Source of the DNA: Hofstenia miamia
Taxonomy: Eukaryota; Xenacoelomorpha; Acoela
DNA length: 64,000 nt
Direction of reading: 5' to 3'
NCBI GenBank assembly: GCA_004352715.1
Contig: SCFE01000057.1
Location: 409,289-473,288, forward strand
This document shows, in pieces, positions 24,846 to 35,904 of the stretch. The translations under genes were made by a program, and so were the position numbers. The notes beneath the pieces are model-generated. The model searched no databases. It saw nothing but the letters and a program-made list of their open reading frames with translations, and was not told the origin of the DNA. Position 1 is the first letter of the stretch; every line of letters starts with the position of its first letter.

Positions 24846-25870
24846 AACTTGAAACAGTGTGGTGTAATCCTGGCTACCAGGTTGTAAGAATACAATCATA
24901 GCTAACAATGTCGTAAATGTTATTGCGAGTATAGTATAAACAGAAATGATTTGGGAAAGAGCAATTTTATCTCGTTAATCCTAGACCTTAAGCAAGCCAT
25001 CTTACGAATTTTTTATTCAAGAACTCATCANNNNNNNNNNNNNNNNNNNNNAGTGTGGTGTAATCCTGGCTACCAGGTTGTAAGAATACAATCATAGCTA
25101 ACAATGTCGTAAATGTTATTGCGAGTATAGTATAAACAGAAATGATTTGGGAAAGAGCAATTTTATCTCGTTAATCCTAGACCTTAAGCAAGCCATTTTA
25201 CGAATTTTTTATTCAAGAACTCATCAAAGTTCAGATTATTGTTAAACGTTACACCAAGATAGCAAGCATTTGTTACTATTGGGATTGCTAGACTATCAAG
25301 CTTCAAATTTAGATCAATTTTGGTAGTGTTAGAGAAGATTGTAAAATGATAAATTGTGACTTACTCAGATTCAACTGCAATTCATTTAGAAGTTTGAAGG
25401 TTGTTAATCTAGACTTGTTGTCAACATAGATACAAGTATCATCAGCCTATTGAATGAGCTTGGCATGTTTTAAACAATGTTAAATATCATTAACAAATAT
25501 GTTTAGTAATTGAGGTCCAGGAATTGATCTTTGCGAAACTAATTGTACGACTTTAAGGTACTTTGAAATGTAGCTATTTAACTTAACTGTTTGGAAGTGA
25601 TTGTTAAGGAAGCTCTGAATTAGTTTCATTGCATCAATACTGAAACCATATTTGAGTTGTTTGCCTATAAAAATATCATAGGATATGCTATTAAAGGCTT
25701 TAGAGAGATCTTTGGATTTATAAATGGGAGTGACTACAGAGTAGTTTAATATACACTGAAAATAAGAATACCTTATGCATGAGCATAGAATAAATGTTAG
25801 TGTGTGAAGCGTTTTCATAATTGATAGTTTGTGTATGAAATTGGGAACTGTTCATGGATCTTTAGATCTA
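24846..25870 (-). pseudogene. Decayed LINE reverse transcriptase (CR1/Jockey-like), internally deleted
   Basis: The minus strand reads VVTPIYKSKDLSKAFNSI, which joins an RT finger motif (VxTPIYKS) directly to catalytic motif A (DLSKAFxS), so the intervening region is deleted. It continues YGFSIDAMKLIQSFLNNHFQ, then a degenerate motif B (SIPGPQLLNIFVNDI). Next comes a stop at 25447-25449 exactly where the tyrosine of YADD should be, followed by ADDTCIYVDN, and further on NACYLGVTFNNNLNFDE. The lower-coordinate part lies within a duplicated block that flanks a 21-N gap, so one of the two copies (about 24848-25030 and 25052-25232) is probably an assembly artefact. Confidence 0.72.
25031..25051. 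other. Assembly gap (21 N) flanked by a direct duplication
   Basis: About 180 bp before the gap are repeated nearly identically after it. This suggests two unmerged reads or haplotypes rather than a real tandem repeat. Confidence 0.9.
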
Positions 25871-26956
25871 ACGGTGTTTATAGAGTCAATATTTTTCTTG
25901 ACTTCATATTCAGTTAAAAGATTTAAGAGTATTTTCTTGTCACGGTACACTTTATAACTCTATGCAGCTTTTGAGTTTTGCACTTATTGAACTATTCTAA
26001 CAGGGTCTCATTTTCACATTCTAGATCAAACTGTAAATTTGATTTTTTAGGGTAAACAGTAAATGATTTGAGAGAAGCAAAAATGTTAGTTACAGCCTCT
26101 ATTTTAGACAAATGCTATTCAAGCATACTACTTTTCAAAAGCTTTATTACCTACAAAAAGAAAACAAAAAAATATGTAACATATAAATCGGCAAACATAT
26201 TGCTATGCATTTATGAAACAAGAAAGTTATGTTAGTACTTCTTTGATGGACCAATAATTGTTAAGAAATACTCTTTTAAATCCTGTTTCTTAACCGTCAA
26301 ATTCTTTAATGCAAATGTAATTTATTGTAAAATTCACATGTAGCATTGAAAAAAAATTAGTGTACCAATTCTTGAAATTTTGACAAAGAATCTACATCTT
26401 TTGTTATATCGTAATTTATGTAGTTTATTGCAAAAACTTCATTTTTCTCTAGTATTATTGCTAAGAAGTATAGCGGAGAAAGGTACTTGACATAACTTCT
26501 AGCCTTCATTATTCTATACTCAGTAAGTAGTAAAGAAAAGCAGGGTGGTATATATGTAGGTTTCTAATAATAATCAGTTTTCAATAACTTTTTACTCTTT
26601 TCTATTGATTTTGATAAGAAAAAAGGCGTTTTTTAGAAATTCAGGCTTTTGCGGCCAGGGGTCAAAAAAACTGCGGCCATATCCGTATAAATAATTATTC
26701 AATTATACCCCCATTCTAACTATGTACCAATATGTTTTCGAGCAATTTTTTTGCATTTTTTAGAAAACCTCTAGAGGCCTATATAAAAATATCAAGAATG
26801 AATAAAGTTAATCACAATTTGGTTAAAGAGAGAATTAAATCTTTAAATATTGTGAATCAATGTCTGTTTCACGTCAGGTCGACAGGTACAGGTCTCATTA
26901 AAAATTTTAGCATTACATTAAAGAAAAAAGAAAATATTTTTTCAAAATTATTTTCC
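25871..26956. other. Non-coding stretch left of the capsid-like gene
   Basis: No gene is confirmed. A 78-codon plus-strand frame at 26732-26968 converges on the end of the capsid-like gene, overlapping it by 12 bp. It is lysine/asparagine rich and unrecognised. Near 26648-26678 the word GCGGCC occurs twice around AGGGGTCAAAAAAACT, which might belong to the end of the virus-like element, but no inverted partner is seen. Confidence 0.4.
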
Positions 26957-28203
26957 TTAAAATGTTAAAGTAGTTCGATTGGATGTTGTATTTACAGATA
27001 TGTCTTGTTCATACATAATCAACGCATAGAATTTAAATGGATCTGCAGGAGCACCTTGTAAAGTATATCGAAATCTAATTTCATTGATAGCATTTCGAGA
27101 TGTATCTTTTTGTTTAGATAAATCAAATACAATTATTCCATATTTCTCCTTAAAATCAGATGGCTTGATAAATGTACCTGTTGAAAAGTCATTGACACCG
27201 TCATTATATCTAACAAATTCTGTATATAATCTTGGAAATTCACTAGTTGGATGAATCTCTACCTGTGGATAAAAATAATCGTTTCCTAATTCNNNNNNNN
27301 NNNNNNNNNNNNNNNNNNNNNNNNNNNNNNNNNNNNNNNNNNNNNNNNNNNNNNNNNNNNNNNNNNNNNNNNNNNNNNNNNNNNNNNNNNNNNNNNNNNN
27401 NNNNNNNNTTCAGTGATGGTATAGATGAAAACATATCTAGGTTTTTGTATTGAATTACTTATTCTAAATATGCCTGATTGTTGATTTATAGGATTAGATT
27501 CCTCTAATGTGTTTCTTATATACACCCATTTATTATTTATAAAACTATTCAAATACATCTTCCGTCCACTAGGATTGAATGCTAATTGTGGTACAAAGAG
27601 ACGTAATTGAGTGACAACTAGTTTTCCATTTCCTGCTGGATTAAATATTACATTATCATCTTTTGCTAATTCAAGATTTATTTGAACCTTACCTGCAGGT
27701 AAGATACTATGTTTTAGACCTCTGAAAAAATCAACTTTACTGAGATAAAAAATTGTATTAATTTCATTTCCATCTTTTAGAAGTTCTATCTTATCATTAT
27801 TGTCCTTATAGAAGAATTCATTTTGCGCAGTGTTCAAATAAGATTCTGAATACTCAAGAATGTTGTGTAAATGGGCAACTTTTGAAAAATTAGTAAGATT
27901 TGTAGTAGTAGTATTATTGTATTCAACAAATACTCTGTTAAAAAGTGAGTAGACATCACCACTAATGGTAACATTATCTGCTGTAACAAATCCTGTGTTA
28001 TCAAGTTTAACTATTTTAAATTTCACATCTATATAAGCATTAAACCAATCATAAGGTATTATATCTGTAGAATTATCAACTGTAAACTTATAATTGTTTT
28101 TATTTTGAATATTACCTGCTGCAGGAATTACAATTGGAGTCTGGAGATCAAATCTAATGTATTCATTTCTTTCTAGAATTGTTGGATTTCTGAAGTCAGT
28201 CAT
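26957..28203 (-). CDS. Double-jelly-roll-like major capsid protein of a Polinton/adintovirus-like element
   Basis: The ATG is at 28203 and a TAA at 26957-26959, giving roughly 415 codons, interrupted by a gap of uncertain length (27293-27408). The frame shifts by one across the gap as assembled, so the gap size is probably wrong rather than the gene being broken. The sequence is rich in beta-strand-like words separated by loops: an N-terminal strand with DLQTPIVIPAAG, a YIDVKFKIVK strand, an SLFNRVFVEYNN strand, an ILEYSESYLNTAQNEFFYKD loop and a RGLKHSILPAGKVQINLELA strand. Then come LRLFVPQLAF and, after the gap, an EIRFRYTLQGAP...YALIMYEQ terminal strand. This layout (IDV---I--, surface loop with LxYS and FYKD, VxIxLxLA, LRLFVP) resembles the capsid proteins of Polinton, adintovirus and Polinton-like-virus elements in invertebrate genomes. 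The fold is inferred. Two related broken genes lie upstream on the same strand. No ATPase, protease or polymerase gene is visible. Confidence 0.6.
27293..27408. other. Assembly gap (116 N) inside the capsid-like gene
   Basis: Coding sequence is continuous in sense on both sides but not in frame, which implies that the N count is an estimate. Confidence 0.95.
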
Positions 28204-28262
28204 TTATACTATATAAAGGAAAAAGAAAAAATAAAAGCATTTTCTGTGTGAAATTAATTTAC
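28204..28262 (-). promoter_or_regulatory. Putative shared promoter block upstream of the capsid-like gene
   Basis: On the minus strand the order is GTAAATTAATTTCAC, then a pyrimidine-rich run ending TTTTTCCTTTATATAG, then the ATG 5 nt further on. The same order occurs upstream of the next ORF start (see 28515-28591). The TTATATAG motif so close to the ATG resembles compact virus-type late promoters. Function is inferred from the duplication only. Confidence 0.4.
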
Positions 28263-28514
28263 AATAGTTTTAAAAATCGTGTCCTTATATTGTCAAACTT
28301 CTGGTGCTCATTCTTGGAAAACTTTTTTAACAACATTTGTATCTCCATTCCCTTTTGTTCATTTGGTGTTTCTAACGTTCTATTATTGCTTGTTAGTTGG
28401 GAATTAATCTTTAAGGGGGAAGTTCCTTTCCCAGAGGGGAGAGCATTCTCTACCTGTGTGTTATTAAAATTAACCCTTAAATAGTTTTCAATAAGTTTTC
28501 TTATATTTAGTCAT
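28259..28514 (-). pseudogene. Small frameshifted ORF between the two virion-like genes
   Basis: A start codon at 28512-28514 follows the shared upstream block, but its frame stops after eight codons. One nucleotide out of frame with that start, an open stretch of about 80 codons runs to TAA at 28259-28261 and is rich in Asn, Lys and Leu. This pattern suggests a single-base indel in an originally open small gene of the virus-like element. The product is not recognised. The open stretch contains LPSGKGTSP and a Lys-rich C-terminal helix. It lies directly between the capsid-like gene and the second virion-like pseudogene, consistent with a tight polycistron-like array of separately promoted genes. 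Confidence 0.4.
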
Positions 28515-28591
28515 GTCTATATAAGGAAAAAAGAAAGTCTTTTTCCCAGGAAAGGGACTTTCCATTAAGGAAGGAGTGAAATTAATTTCAC
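28515..28591 (-). promoter_or_regulatory. Second copy of the shared upstream block, with a perfect palindrome
   Basis: The minus strand shows GTGAAATTAATTTCAC at 28576-28591, a perfect 16-bp palindrome. About 45 nt later comes TTTTTTCCTTATATAG and, 2 nt after that, the ATG of the small ORF. The copy before the capsid-like gene has the palindrome with one base missing, the same pyrimidine run and the same TATATAG. The palindrome could bind a dimeric regulator or mark the 3' end of the upstream transcript. Confidence 0.45.
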
Positions 28592-28927
28592 AACAGAGAA
28601 CAAAGTTCTCCTTAAGAACTTGATTATCATTTAAATTAATAATTTGATTTTGACTATCAGTAATGTATATTCTTATTTCTCTTATTTCATTTGTGTTGAT
28701 TTTGTTGAAAAAGTTGTGCTAAGGTTGTTTTGTAAATGGATAACTTGATACTAAATCATTTGTAGGAAAAGTAAATAATATATCACTAGAATTTCCATTA
28801 TATATGCTATCACTTATCAGAGAACAATGAATTAAAATGTTATCAATTCCCTTTGTAATGTTAGGAACATGATTTGATATTGTAGTCTTTTTTAAGAGCA
28901 TTGGATGTTTTTCATTTAAGAATTTAA
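28578..28927 (-). pseudogene. Second virion-type protein (minor capsid/penton-like), 3' part, with in-frame stop
   Basis: The frame is open from the edge of the 1-kb gap at 28927 down to a TAG at 28719-28721, then open again in the same frame through EIRIYITDSQNQIINLND to about 28578. Words before the stop include NITKGIDNILIHCSLISDS, NGNSSDILFTF and SSYPFT. The order 'IHCSLI.DS..NG..SD.L..F', then a proline-containing loop, then 'EIRIYITD..N..I.LN' resembles the C-terminal region of virion-type proteins encoded beside the major capsid gene in Polinton-like elements of invertebrates. The TAG splits it, so it is a pseudogene unless that base is a sequencing error. Its 5' part is lost in the gap. 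The role is inferred from the words and the neighbour. Confidence 0.45.
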
Positions 28928-29927
28928 NNNNNNNNNNNNNNNNNNNNNNNNNNNNNNNNNNNNNNNNNNNNNNNNNNNNNNNNNNNNNNNNNNNNNNNNN
29001 NNNNNNNNNNNNNNNNNNNNNNNNNNNNNNNNNNNNNNNNNNNNNNNNNNNNNNNNNNNNNNNNNNNNNNNNNNNNNNNNNNNNNNNNNNNNNNNNNNNN
29101 NNNNNNNNNNNNNNNNNNNNNNNNNNNNNNNNNNNNNNNNNNNNNNNNNNNNNNNNNNNNNNNNNNNNNNNNNNNNNNNNNNNNNNNNNNNNNNNNNNNN
29201 NNNNNNNNNNNNNNNNNNNNNNNNNNNNNNNNNNNNNNNNNNNNNNNNNNNNNNNNNNNNNNNNNNNNNNNNNNNNNNNNNNNNNNNNNNNNNNNNNNNN
29301 NNNNNNNNNNNNNNNNNNNNNNNNNNNNNNNNNNNNNNNNNNNNNNNNNNNNNNNNNNNNNNNNNNNNNNNNNNNNNNNNNNNNNNNNNNNNNNNNNNNN
29401 NNNNNNNNNNNNNNNNNNNNNNNNNNNNNNNNNNNNNNNNNNNNNNNNNNNNNNNNNNNNNNNNNNNNNNNNNNNNNNNNNNNNNNNNNNNNNNNNNNNN
29501 NNNNNNNNNNNNNNNNNNNNNNNNNNNNNNNNNNNNNNNNNNNNNNNNNNNNNNNNNNNNNNNNNNNNNNNNNNNNNNNNNNNNNNNNNNNNNNNNNNNN
29601 NNNNNNNNNNNNNNNNNNNNNNNNNNNNNNNNNNNNNNNNNNNNNNNNNNNNNNNNNNNNNNNNNNNNNNNNNNNNNNNNNNNNNNNNNNNNNNNNNNNN
29701 NNNNNNNNNNNNNNNNNNNNNNNNNNNNNNNNNNNNNNNNNNNNNNNNNNNNNNNNNNNNNNNNNNNNNNNNNNNNNNNNNNNNNNNNNNNNNNNNNNNN
29801 NNNNNNNNNNNNNNNNNNNNNNNNNNNNNNNNNNNNNNNNNNNNNNNNNNNNNNNNNNNNNNNNNNNNNNNNNNNNNNNNNNNNNNNNNNNNNNNNNNNN
29901 NNNNNNNNNNNNNNNNNNNNNNNNNNN
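28928..29927. other. Assembly gap (exactly 1,000 N)
   Basis: A round-number placeholder gap between the virion-like gene cluster and a long microsatellite. More of the virus-like element may lie here. Confidence 0.97.
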
Positions 29928-29993
29928 ATATACATTTATTTACATATATATACATATATACATATTTATACACATATATACATATATATACGC

Positions 29994-30025
<32 letters not shown>

Positions 30026-30247
30026 GTATATATACATATATATACATACACATATATATATACATATACATGTACATATACATATATATACATATACATA
30101 TATACATACATATACATATATACATATATACATATACACATATATATACAAATATATATATATATATATATACAAATACATATATACATATATAAATATA
30201 TATAAATATATATACATATATATACATATATATATATTCATATATAC

Positions 30248-30318
<71 letters not shown>

Positions 30319-30320
30319 AT
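29928..30320. repeat. Long ATATAC/TA microsatellite
   Basis: About 390 bp of imperfect (ATATAC)n grading into pure (TA)n. The long Tyr-Ile open frames on both strands are artefacts of this array. Confidence 0.95.
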
Positions 30321-30647
30321 TTATTCCCATTAAGAGGAGACAGACAGAAACACACCATTGAAAACATTTTTTATTGCACAGAAAGAAAAATCTCTTAACT
30401 GTTGTAGGCATAAAAAATTTGTTTTTTCGAAAGATTTCTGGTTCAGATTTTCTCGTTCAATATTGAATTCTAGTTTCCCTGAGGCCTTCTAATAGATAAC
30501 ATTACTATATTTCACACTTAAATAGCAGTAATTTTGTTCAGTTTTAAAGTACATGTATTTAGAAATAAATTGGATTACGATTTGAAAGTAAATGTATATG
30601 TTTATTGTGGATACAACCAGGTCCTGATGCAACCTATATACTTTCGT
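30321..30647. other. Non-coding stretch
   Basis: No feature is recognised between the microsatellite and the dispersed repeat. Confidence 0.5.
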
Positions 30648-30874
30648 TTTCACTACCCTGTGTGTTAGTACAAGACCTACTTAATTATATTTTCTAAAAT
30701 ACTTGTTATATTCTACCAAAATGGTGAATATCCACCAACTATGTTTCGGAATTTTTGTAAATAAACAAACAAAACTCACCGCAGTTTTCGAAATAAACAA
30801 CTGTGTACGTAAAAACAATTAACACAAATAATAAAGACTTCCCAGAAAAATACGACTAAATACATCTGTCAGTA
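30648..30874 (+). repeat. Dispersed repeat, copy 2 (partner at 8134-8347)
   Basis: It has the same start, middle and end blocks as the copy at 8134-8347, with a slightly longer, diverged interior. It is non-coding. Confidence 0.7.
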
Positions 30875-31873
30875 CAACATGTTCTGAACAAAATGTAGAC
30901 ACATCTAGATCATGTTAGAGCAGCGAGAAGGTCGTTAATTTTTGTAAATATAATATTTTTCAGGATTTTTAAATATCGGTTAAAATTGGCATGTAAAAAG
31001 ACAGACAGTAAACTTAAAATTTACTAAGTCTATTACGAAGGAATGCCAAGCAACCGATAGTTAAGAAGACGTTTTTAATTATATTAACTGTACCTTCCAG
31101 GAAATGCATATATTCTCTGTATATTTTTTAATTGATGGTAAAATCCAGATTTAATCATGAACATATATTTGTGGGAAAGACTTGATGTAAGAAATCAATT
31201 AATGGAAACAGTGAAGCACGCCAAACACAATGCTGCATGTACCCAGTCTCCTACATATATATGAAGATGTGCTTTCTGCTTGTACTAATTCAGGTTTCTA
31301 TGAAAGTTTTCTATTAGTTAACATACTAATAAGAAATATTCACTTGAGCTTTATTGAAAGGAGTTGTGTTTGACAGAATTTTGAGTGATTATATTTTGAT
31401 TGCAGTAGCATGACGCATGACTCCACCTTCAAATTCACTGAGGAGATTTTTAATTATACACGAAAGCAGCCCGCCATTGAACTTCATATATTCTATATTT
31501 TCCATGGGGATTAAAATTAATTAATGTATATTTCATAATAGCAGTATGCTTCTGGAATTTTTTATATGCTGTATTTATATTTGAGGAATGTGTCAATAAT
31601 AAAGGATATATGCATCCATGTCATCATTGGATAAATTCTCAAGCTGTTTCGTTATTCTAGTTATGGAGTCAAATGGAATACTTAATGAAATAAACTGAAA
31701 TATTTTATAAATCTATATAATTTTGTCTCCATAGCTAGCCATCGCATTTGATAGTATTCAACATTTGCTAATAGAATATTTTTATGAATGTCAAGTTTTA
31801 ATAGCATCCTGAGCAATATATTAATTGAAATCATAAGCACATCAATCGTTTTAGAGCCCCTTGTTTTTCATTA
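30875..31873. other. Non-coding stretch
   Basis: AT-rich; no gene or repeat end is recognised up to the LINE remnant. Confidence 0.5.
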
Positions 31874-33180
31874 GGTGTTCCCAAAAATTCGTCATCTGAT
31901 TTCTTCTTCTCAGCATGGAAGCCTTCCAGTTTGTTCTAACATCACCAACTTGCTCACACTGATCGAAACTGCTATCTTCCCTCCGATCGTAATAATCCTA
32001 GTTGCATTATCTTTCTTGACATTTCTAAAGCTTTTCATTGGCTCCCTCATTCTATTCTTCTTGACAAGTTACGTTTATTTGACTTTGATACTGATTTCAT
32101 TGAATTTTTCCAGTCTTATCTAACCAAACGTCATCAATGTGTCAAGATCAATTCATCGATCTCTTCCCCAGTTCTTGTAGCTACTGGCACCTCTCAAGGT
32201 TCTATGTTTGATGTTCTTTTCTTCTTTGTTGACATTAATCACCTCCCTCAATCTGTTCTCAACTTGTTGTGTTTACTGTATGTCGATGACAATGTGTTTT
32301 TTGACTTTGGCATTACTTTTGCCTCCAATATTTTATTTGATCTTGAGATGTTATCTATTTGGTCTTCTGTTTTCCATCTTTATTTTAGTGCTACCAAGAC
32401 TTGTGCCATTTCCTTATCAGTGTCTCCCCCAATGGATCTACCTCCCCCAAGTGAAATTTTCTTTTCATCATACTCATTTTGGAGTTCAATTTGCTGCCAA
32501 CTTAAATTGGACTGGACATGTGTCCTTGCGTCCCGTAAAGCTAAGTCCGTTTCTTTGCCCTCTTTAATACTGTTCCCTTCAATAACTCATCTGCTGTGAA
32601 GCTCTCGTTGTTGAAGTCCATTCCTTGTGCTATTCTTCTCTATGCTTCTCCCTGTTGGTGGCCGTCTCGTGCCTTGTTCTACTCTTTGGAAAGATTTCAG
32701 AAACGTGATTTTAAATTGATTTCTCTCTTACCATAGAAAGAAGCACTGCTTAAATTCTCCACTCTCCCGCGGTCACTTCACTTTCATGCCTGTGATCTCC
32801 TTCTGCTCAATGGCTTACTAACTCGCAATCTGTATCTGTATCTTGATCCATTTGATTTTATATCATTATCAAATTCCCACGCTACTCACTCTGATGGTGT
32901 TACCACGTTCTCTGTTCGTTGTCTTAAGAAACATCGTACCATTCACAACGTTTTTTAATCGTGCTTATGCTTCGGCTAATGTCCTCCTGAATCTAAACCC
33001 CCCAACTGCTATTGAATTTTTTCCTCGCTTTCGTGCTTTGAGAAATCTCTGTAGTTTTTCCTCATCGCTGATCGGTTCTATCAATTTGTTTACTCGTCCA
33101 TCTGTTCCTACTTCATCTCCTGTGACAGCCCTCGTTGCCGAAAAACTTGATTTTTGCATTGTTTGTTTTTGCTGACCTAA
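31874..33180 (+). pseudogene. Decayed LINE reverse transcriptase with C-terminal region
   Basis: Combining plus-strand frames, successive RT motifs can be read: SSSQHGSLPVCSNITNLLTL (normally a GFxxGRST-type motif), FLDISKAFHWLPHSILLDKL (motif A), SYLTKRHQCVKINS, TSQGSMF (motif B) and LCLLYVDDNVFF (catalytic YVDD at 32279-32290). Further on come SATKTCAISLS, then HFGVQFAANLNWTGHVS (a YLG-type strand) and a C-terminal region to about 33175. At least five frame changes and stops inactivate it. The segment is less AT-rich than its surroundings, so it is probably a relatively young or transferred-in sequence family. It has no endonuclease part, hence it is 5'-truncated. It ends in AATAAAG and a (TTA)n tail. 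Confidence 0.75.
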
Positions 33181-33189
33181 TAAAGTGTT

Positions 33190-33211
33190 TTATTATTATT
33201 ATTATTATTAT
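33190..33211 (+). repeat. (TTA)n 3' tail of the LINE at 31874-33180
   Basis: Seven TTA/ATT units directly follow the AATAAAGTG that ends the LINE remnant, as expected for LINE families that end in a microsatellite. Confidence 0.75.
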
Positions 33212-34338
33212 TTCAAAGATCTTTTCATTCTGAAGAACGCAGTATGCAGTTGTTTATAATTTTGAATAGAAAACCGCTTTTTTAACTAAGCACTAAAGGA
33301 CTGCTTGACTAAAATTGTTTATTCCATTGAGTGTTCAATTTGTCGATCCCGATCTAGTTAAGTGAAATATATTTCCATTCTTTTACATCTATTTCTGGTC
33401 CCACAGCAGGCACAATAATTGAAATGCAGGACCCTGGTTGGAATACAATACCAAATACAGTAAATTAGTCAGTCTCGATTAAAATTGAAAAGCTGGTCCT
33501 TGTCCTACAGAACCAGTATGCACTCGGCCGTATGAAATTGCGATGAAAAGAAGATCACTGACAAGCAGTTGTGACCTCAGTCTGCAACCGGTGCTGCTTG
33601 ATTGAGCGCGTTCCAACTTTGATTTTATGTAGCGTTACATAAACAGGTGTTTGAGTACATACAGTTTTCCCAATTTTGCAAATACAAAANCCGGTGCTGC
33701 TTGATTGAGCGCGTTCAAACTTTGATTTTATGTAGCTTTACATAAACAGGTGTTTGAGTACATACAGTTTTCCCAATTTTGCAAATACAAAATGTTTAAG
33801 AAATGAAGGAAATTATTATCTATTTCTATTGGCGGTCAGTTTTCGATACTTAATTTTGATTGATATGCTTGATGAAATAAGATATACACTATAAAGAACA
33901 AGGGGTTTCAATTGTTTTAATACAGAAATTAAGAATATAGTTAAAAAATCTTATTTTCTGCGAAGTCAATAATTTCCTTCTAATTTTACTTCTAATACTC
34001 ACTCTCCAAATGGATGTGAATGTGACTCATCTACTAAAATATTATAATACTAAAATGCGTTTGCATATCCCCTCCGCCCCTGACCTCACTCATGCCACAC
34101 TTTGTGCATTGTCATAACTTATATTACTGATCTTCCTTAAAAATTGTGTAATGGCGGGTATTCTGCGGGAAACTAATGCAATTTTGCTTAAATATTAACT
34201 TAGCTAGTTAATGCTTTCCTGAATTATGCATAAAATATTGTCTATGTACATGCCTGTTAGAATTATTTTAGGCTATGGGCTTCTCAAGCATATGTACCGG
34301 TACGTCTTGACAAATGAAATCGAACGCAACTTGAGGCC
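33212..34338. repeat. Non-coding stretch with a 102-bp duplication around a single N
   Basis: Bases 33588-33689 are repeated at 33691-33792 with two differences, separated by the single undetermined base 33690. An N exactly at the junction points to an unmerged assembly overlap. The rest holds no recognised feature. Confidence 0.8.
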
Positions 34339-34935
34339 ATTAACCTTAAACACCCCTGAGATTTTTGAAAAACTTTCATGATCCTATAAAAAAGATTTAA
34401 ACGCTTATTGCTCAAAAACTATTTATGTTGTGCGCAATGTGAAACAACCACATGATAGAGGAGAGTCTCCTCTTTTTTTTCGCAGTCGGCTCCACCATCT
34501 CTGACTTTGCGCACGGCACGCCTCAGTGGGTTTGAAACATCTTTGCAAATATCAACAAACAGTCAAAGTTCTTTGTTGCCTTCATGGTCTCAAAACCTTT
34601 TAAATACATGAACAATACTTATGTAGAGAAATTGAATCTTTAGCAAAAATTCGAAATTTTCAAAGAAAAAAAAAATTTTTTGCTAATTTTTGTTTTGTTT
34701 CAATTAATGAGTGGCTCTGTTAACTGAAAAAACAATGCACATGTATGCATTCCTAAAGTTCAAAACATCCATTTAGAGAATAATGTAAAATATATATTTA
34801 ACCTTAAACTGTCTTGGAGTTTTTGAAAAATTTTCATGATTCTCTAAAAAAATTTTTAAACCCTTATTGCTCAAAAATTTTAAAGCTATACTCAATCTGA
34901 AAACACTACTGGCTAGAAGAAAGTCTCTTCTTTCT
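34339..34935 (+). repeat. Two diverged direct copies of a ~140-bp repeat
   Basis: Bases 34339-34480 and 34799-34935 share TAACCTTAAAC, TTTTGAAAAA-TTTCATGAT, TTATTGCTCAAAA and a final GAxAGTCTC-TTT block, at about 75% similarity by eye. Part of the first copy also resembles the interior of the hAT element at 2305-3745 (CCACATGATAGAG). It is probably an old non-autonomous transposon family. Confidence 0.55.
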
Positions 34936-35148
34936 TTTTGGTTTCTAAATTTTTCATTCACGAAATTTCCTCAAAGATAGTCAAGATTTTTTGAAAATAT
35001 ATGAATAAATTTTGCATGGAAGTAAATTATTATTCTGTATATCTCTCTATACGTACACATAATTACTTTTCGGTTTTTGAACTAGACAGTAGTATTGGTA
35101 TTGATATATAATGTATATTGTTATATCGCTTTTCAATACTAATTTGGC

Positions 35149-35430
35149 AAAGCGTGGTTCATAGAGGGTATTACACTGCCTCAAAACGGTTGTAAACAAT
35201 ATCAGGTGCAAATTTTTGTACTTGATACATTAAATTCCAAGAGATGTCTCATTATGACCANTTATTTGTGGCTAAATTTTTTATTATGGTTTCTAGTTCA
35301 TTTGCATTTACGAGTCTNAAAGCGTGGTTCATAGAGGGTATTACACTGCCTCAAAACGGTTGTAAACAATATCAGGTGCAAATTTTTGTACTTGATACAT
35401 TAAATTCCAAGAGATGTCTCATTATGACCA
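35149..35430 (+). repeat. 112-bp duplication interrupted by two single N's
   Basis: Bases 35149-35260 and 35319-35430 are identical by eye. Single N's lie at 35261 and 35318, at the two edges of a 56-bp spacer. The arrangement is typical of an assembly joint, not of a biological repeat. Confidence 0.85.
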
Positions 35431-35904
35431 ATAAATATGAAGAGCTTTGCTTATGCATCTAACTCTTCAGACTTAAATTTAATGAACAGCTTCTTGTGAA
35501 AGAATCTGAGAAATAAAGTTAACTGGTACTCAACGAAAAATGCCTTTCTCCTTTGAATCAGGGCAATTGCAATCCGCTGTGGCAAAAAAATAGTATTGGA
35601 GCATGAAAATGCCTCAGACTTGGAAAAAGAATTTTTGGTGACAATACTTCATACAAGTAAACTATAAGTGTTATGGTGGTTAGACGACGAGTTAAAAGGT
35701 ATGTTCAAAAACCAAATTGAATGGCTTGATTTGCTCCGTTAAAAAAATAATCCGACTTGATCTAGTGTAGATCAGAAATATCGTTTTTAGAGTGACTTCA
35801 CTACATTGCTTCATTGCTTAAGATTAGGTACCATTTCTCTACGATACAATACATGTGTTTGTGAACCAGAAACGACTCTAGCATTTGCATATCAACCTAA
35901 ACTT
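35431..35904. other. Non-coding stretch
   Basis: No gene or element is recognised. Confidence 0.5.

Noticed and set aside
26732-26968. 78-codon plus-strand frame convergent with the capsid-like gene
   Set aside because: No family words recognised; it overlaps the end of the capsid-like gene and may be random.
28916-30189. Frames of 339 and 421 codons on the minus strand
   Set aside because: They consist almost entirely of undetermined bases from the 1,000-N gap.
29940-30398. Long Tyr/Ile-rich open frames on both strands
   Set aside because: They are translations of the ATATAC/TA microsatellite, not genes.
33588-33792. Tandem repeat
   Set aside because: A single N sits exactly at the junction of two near-identical 102-bp copies; better explained as an unmerged assembly overlap.
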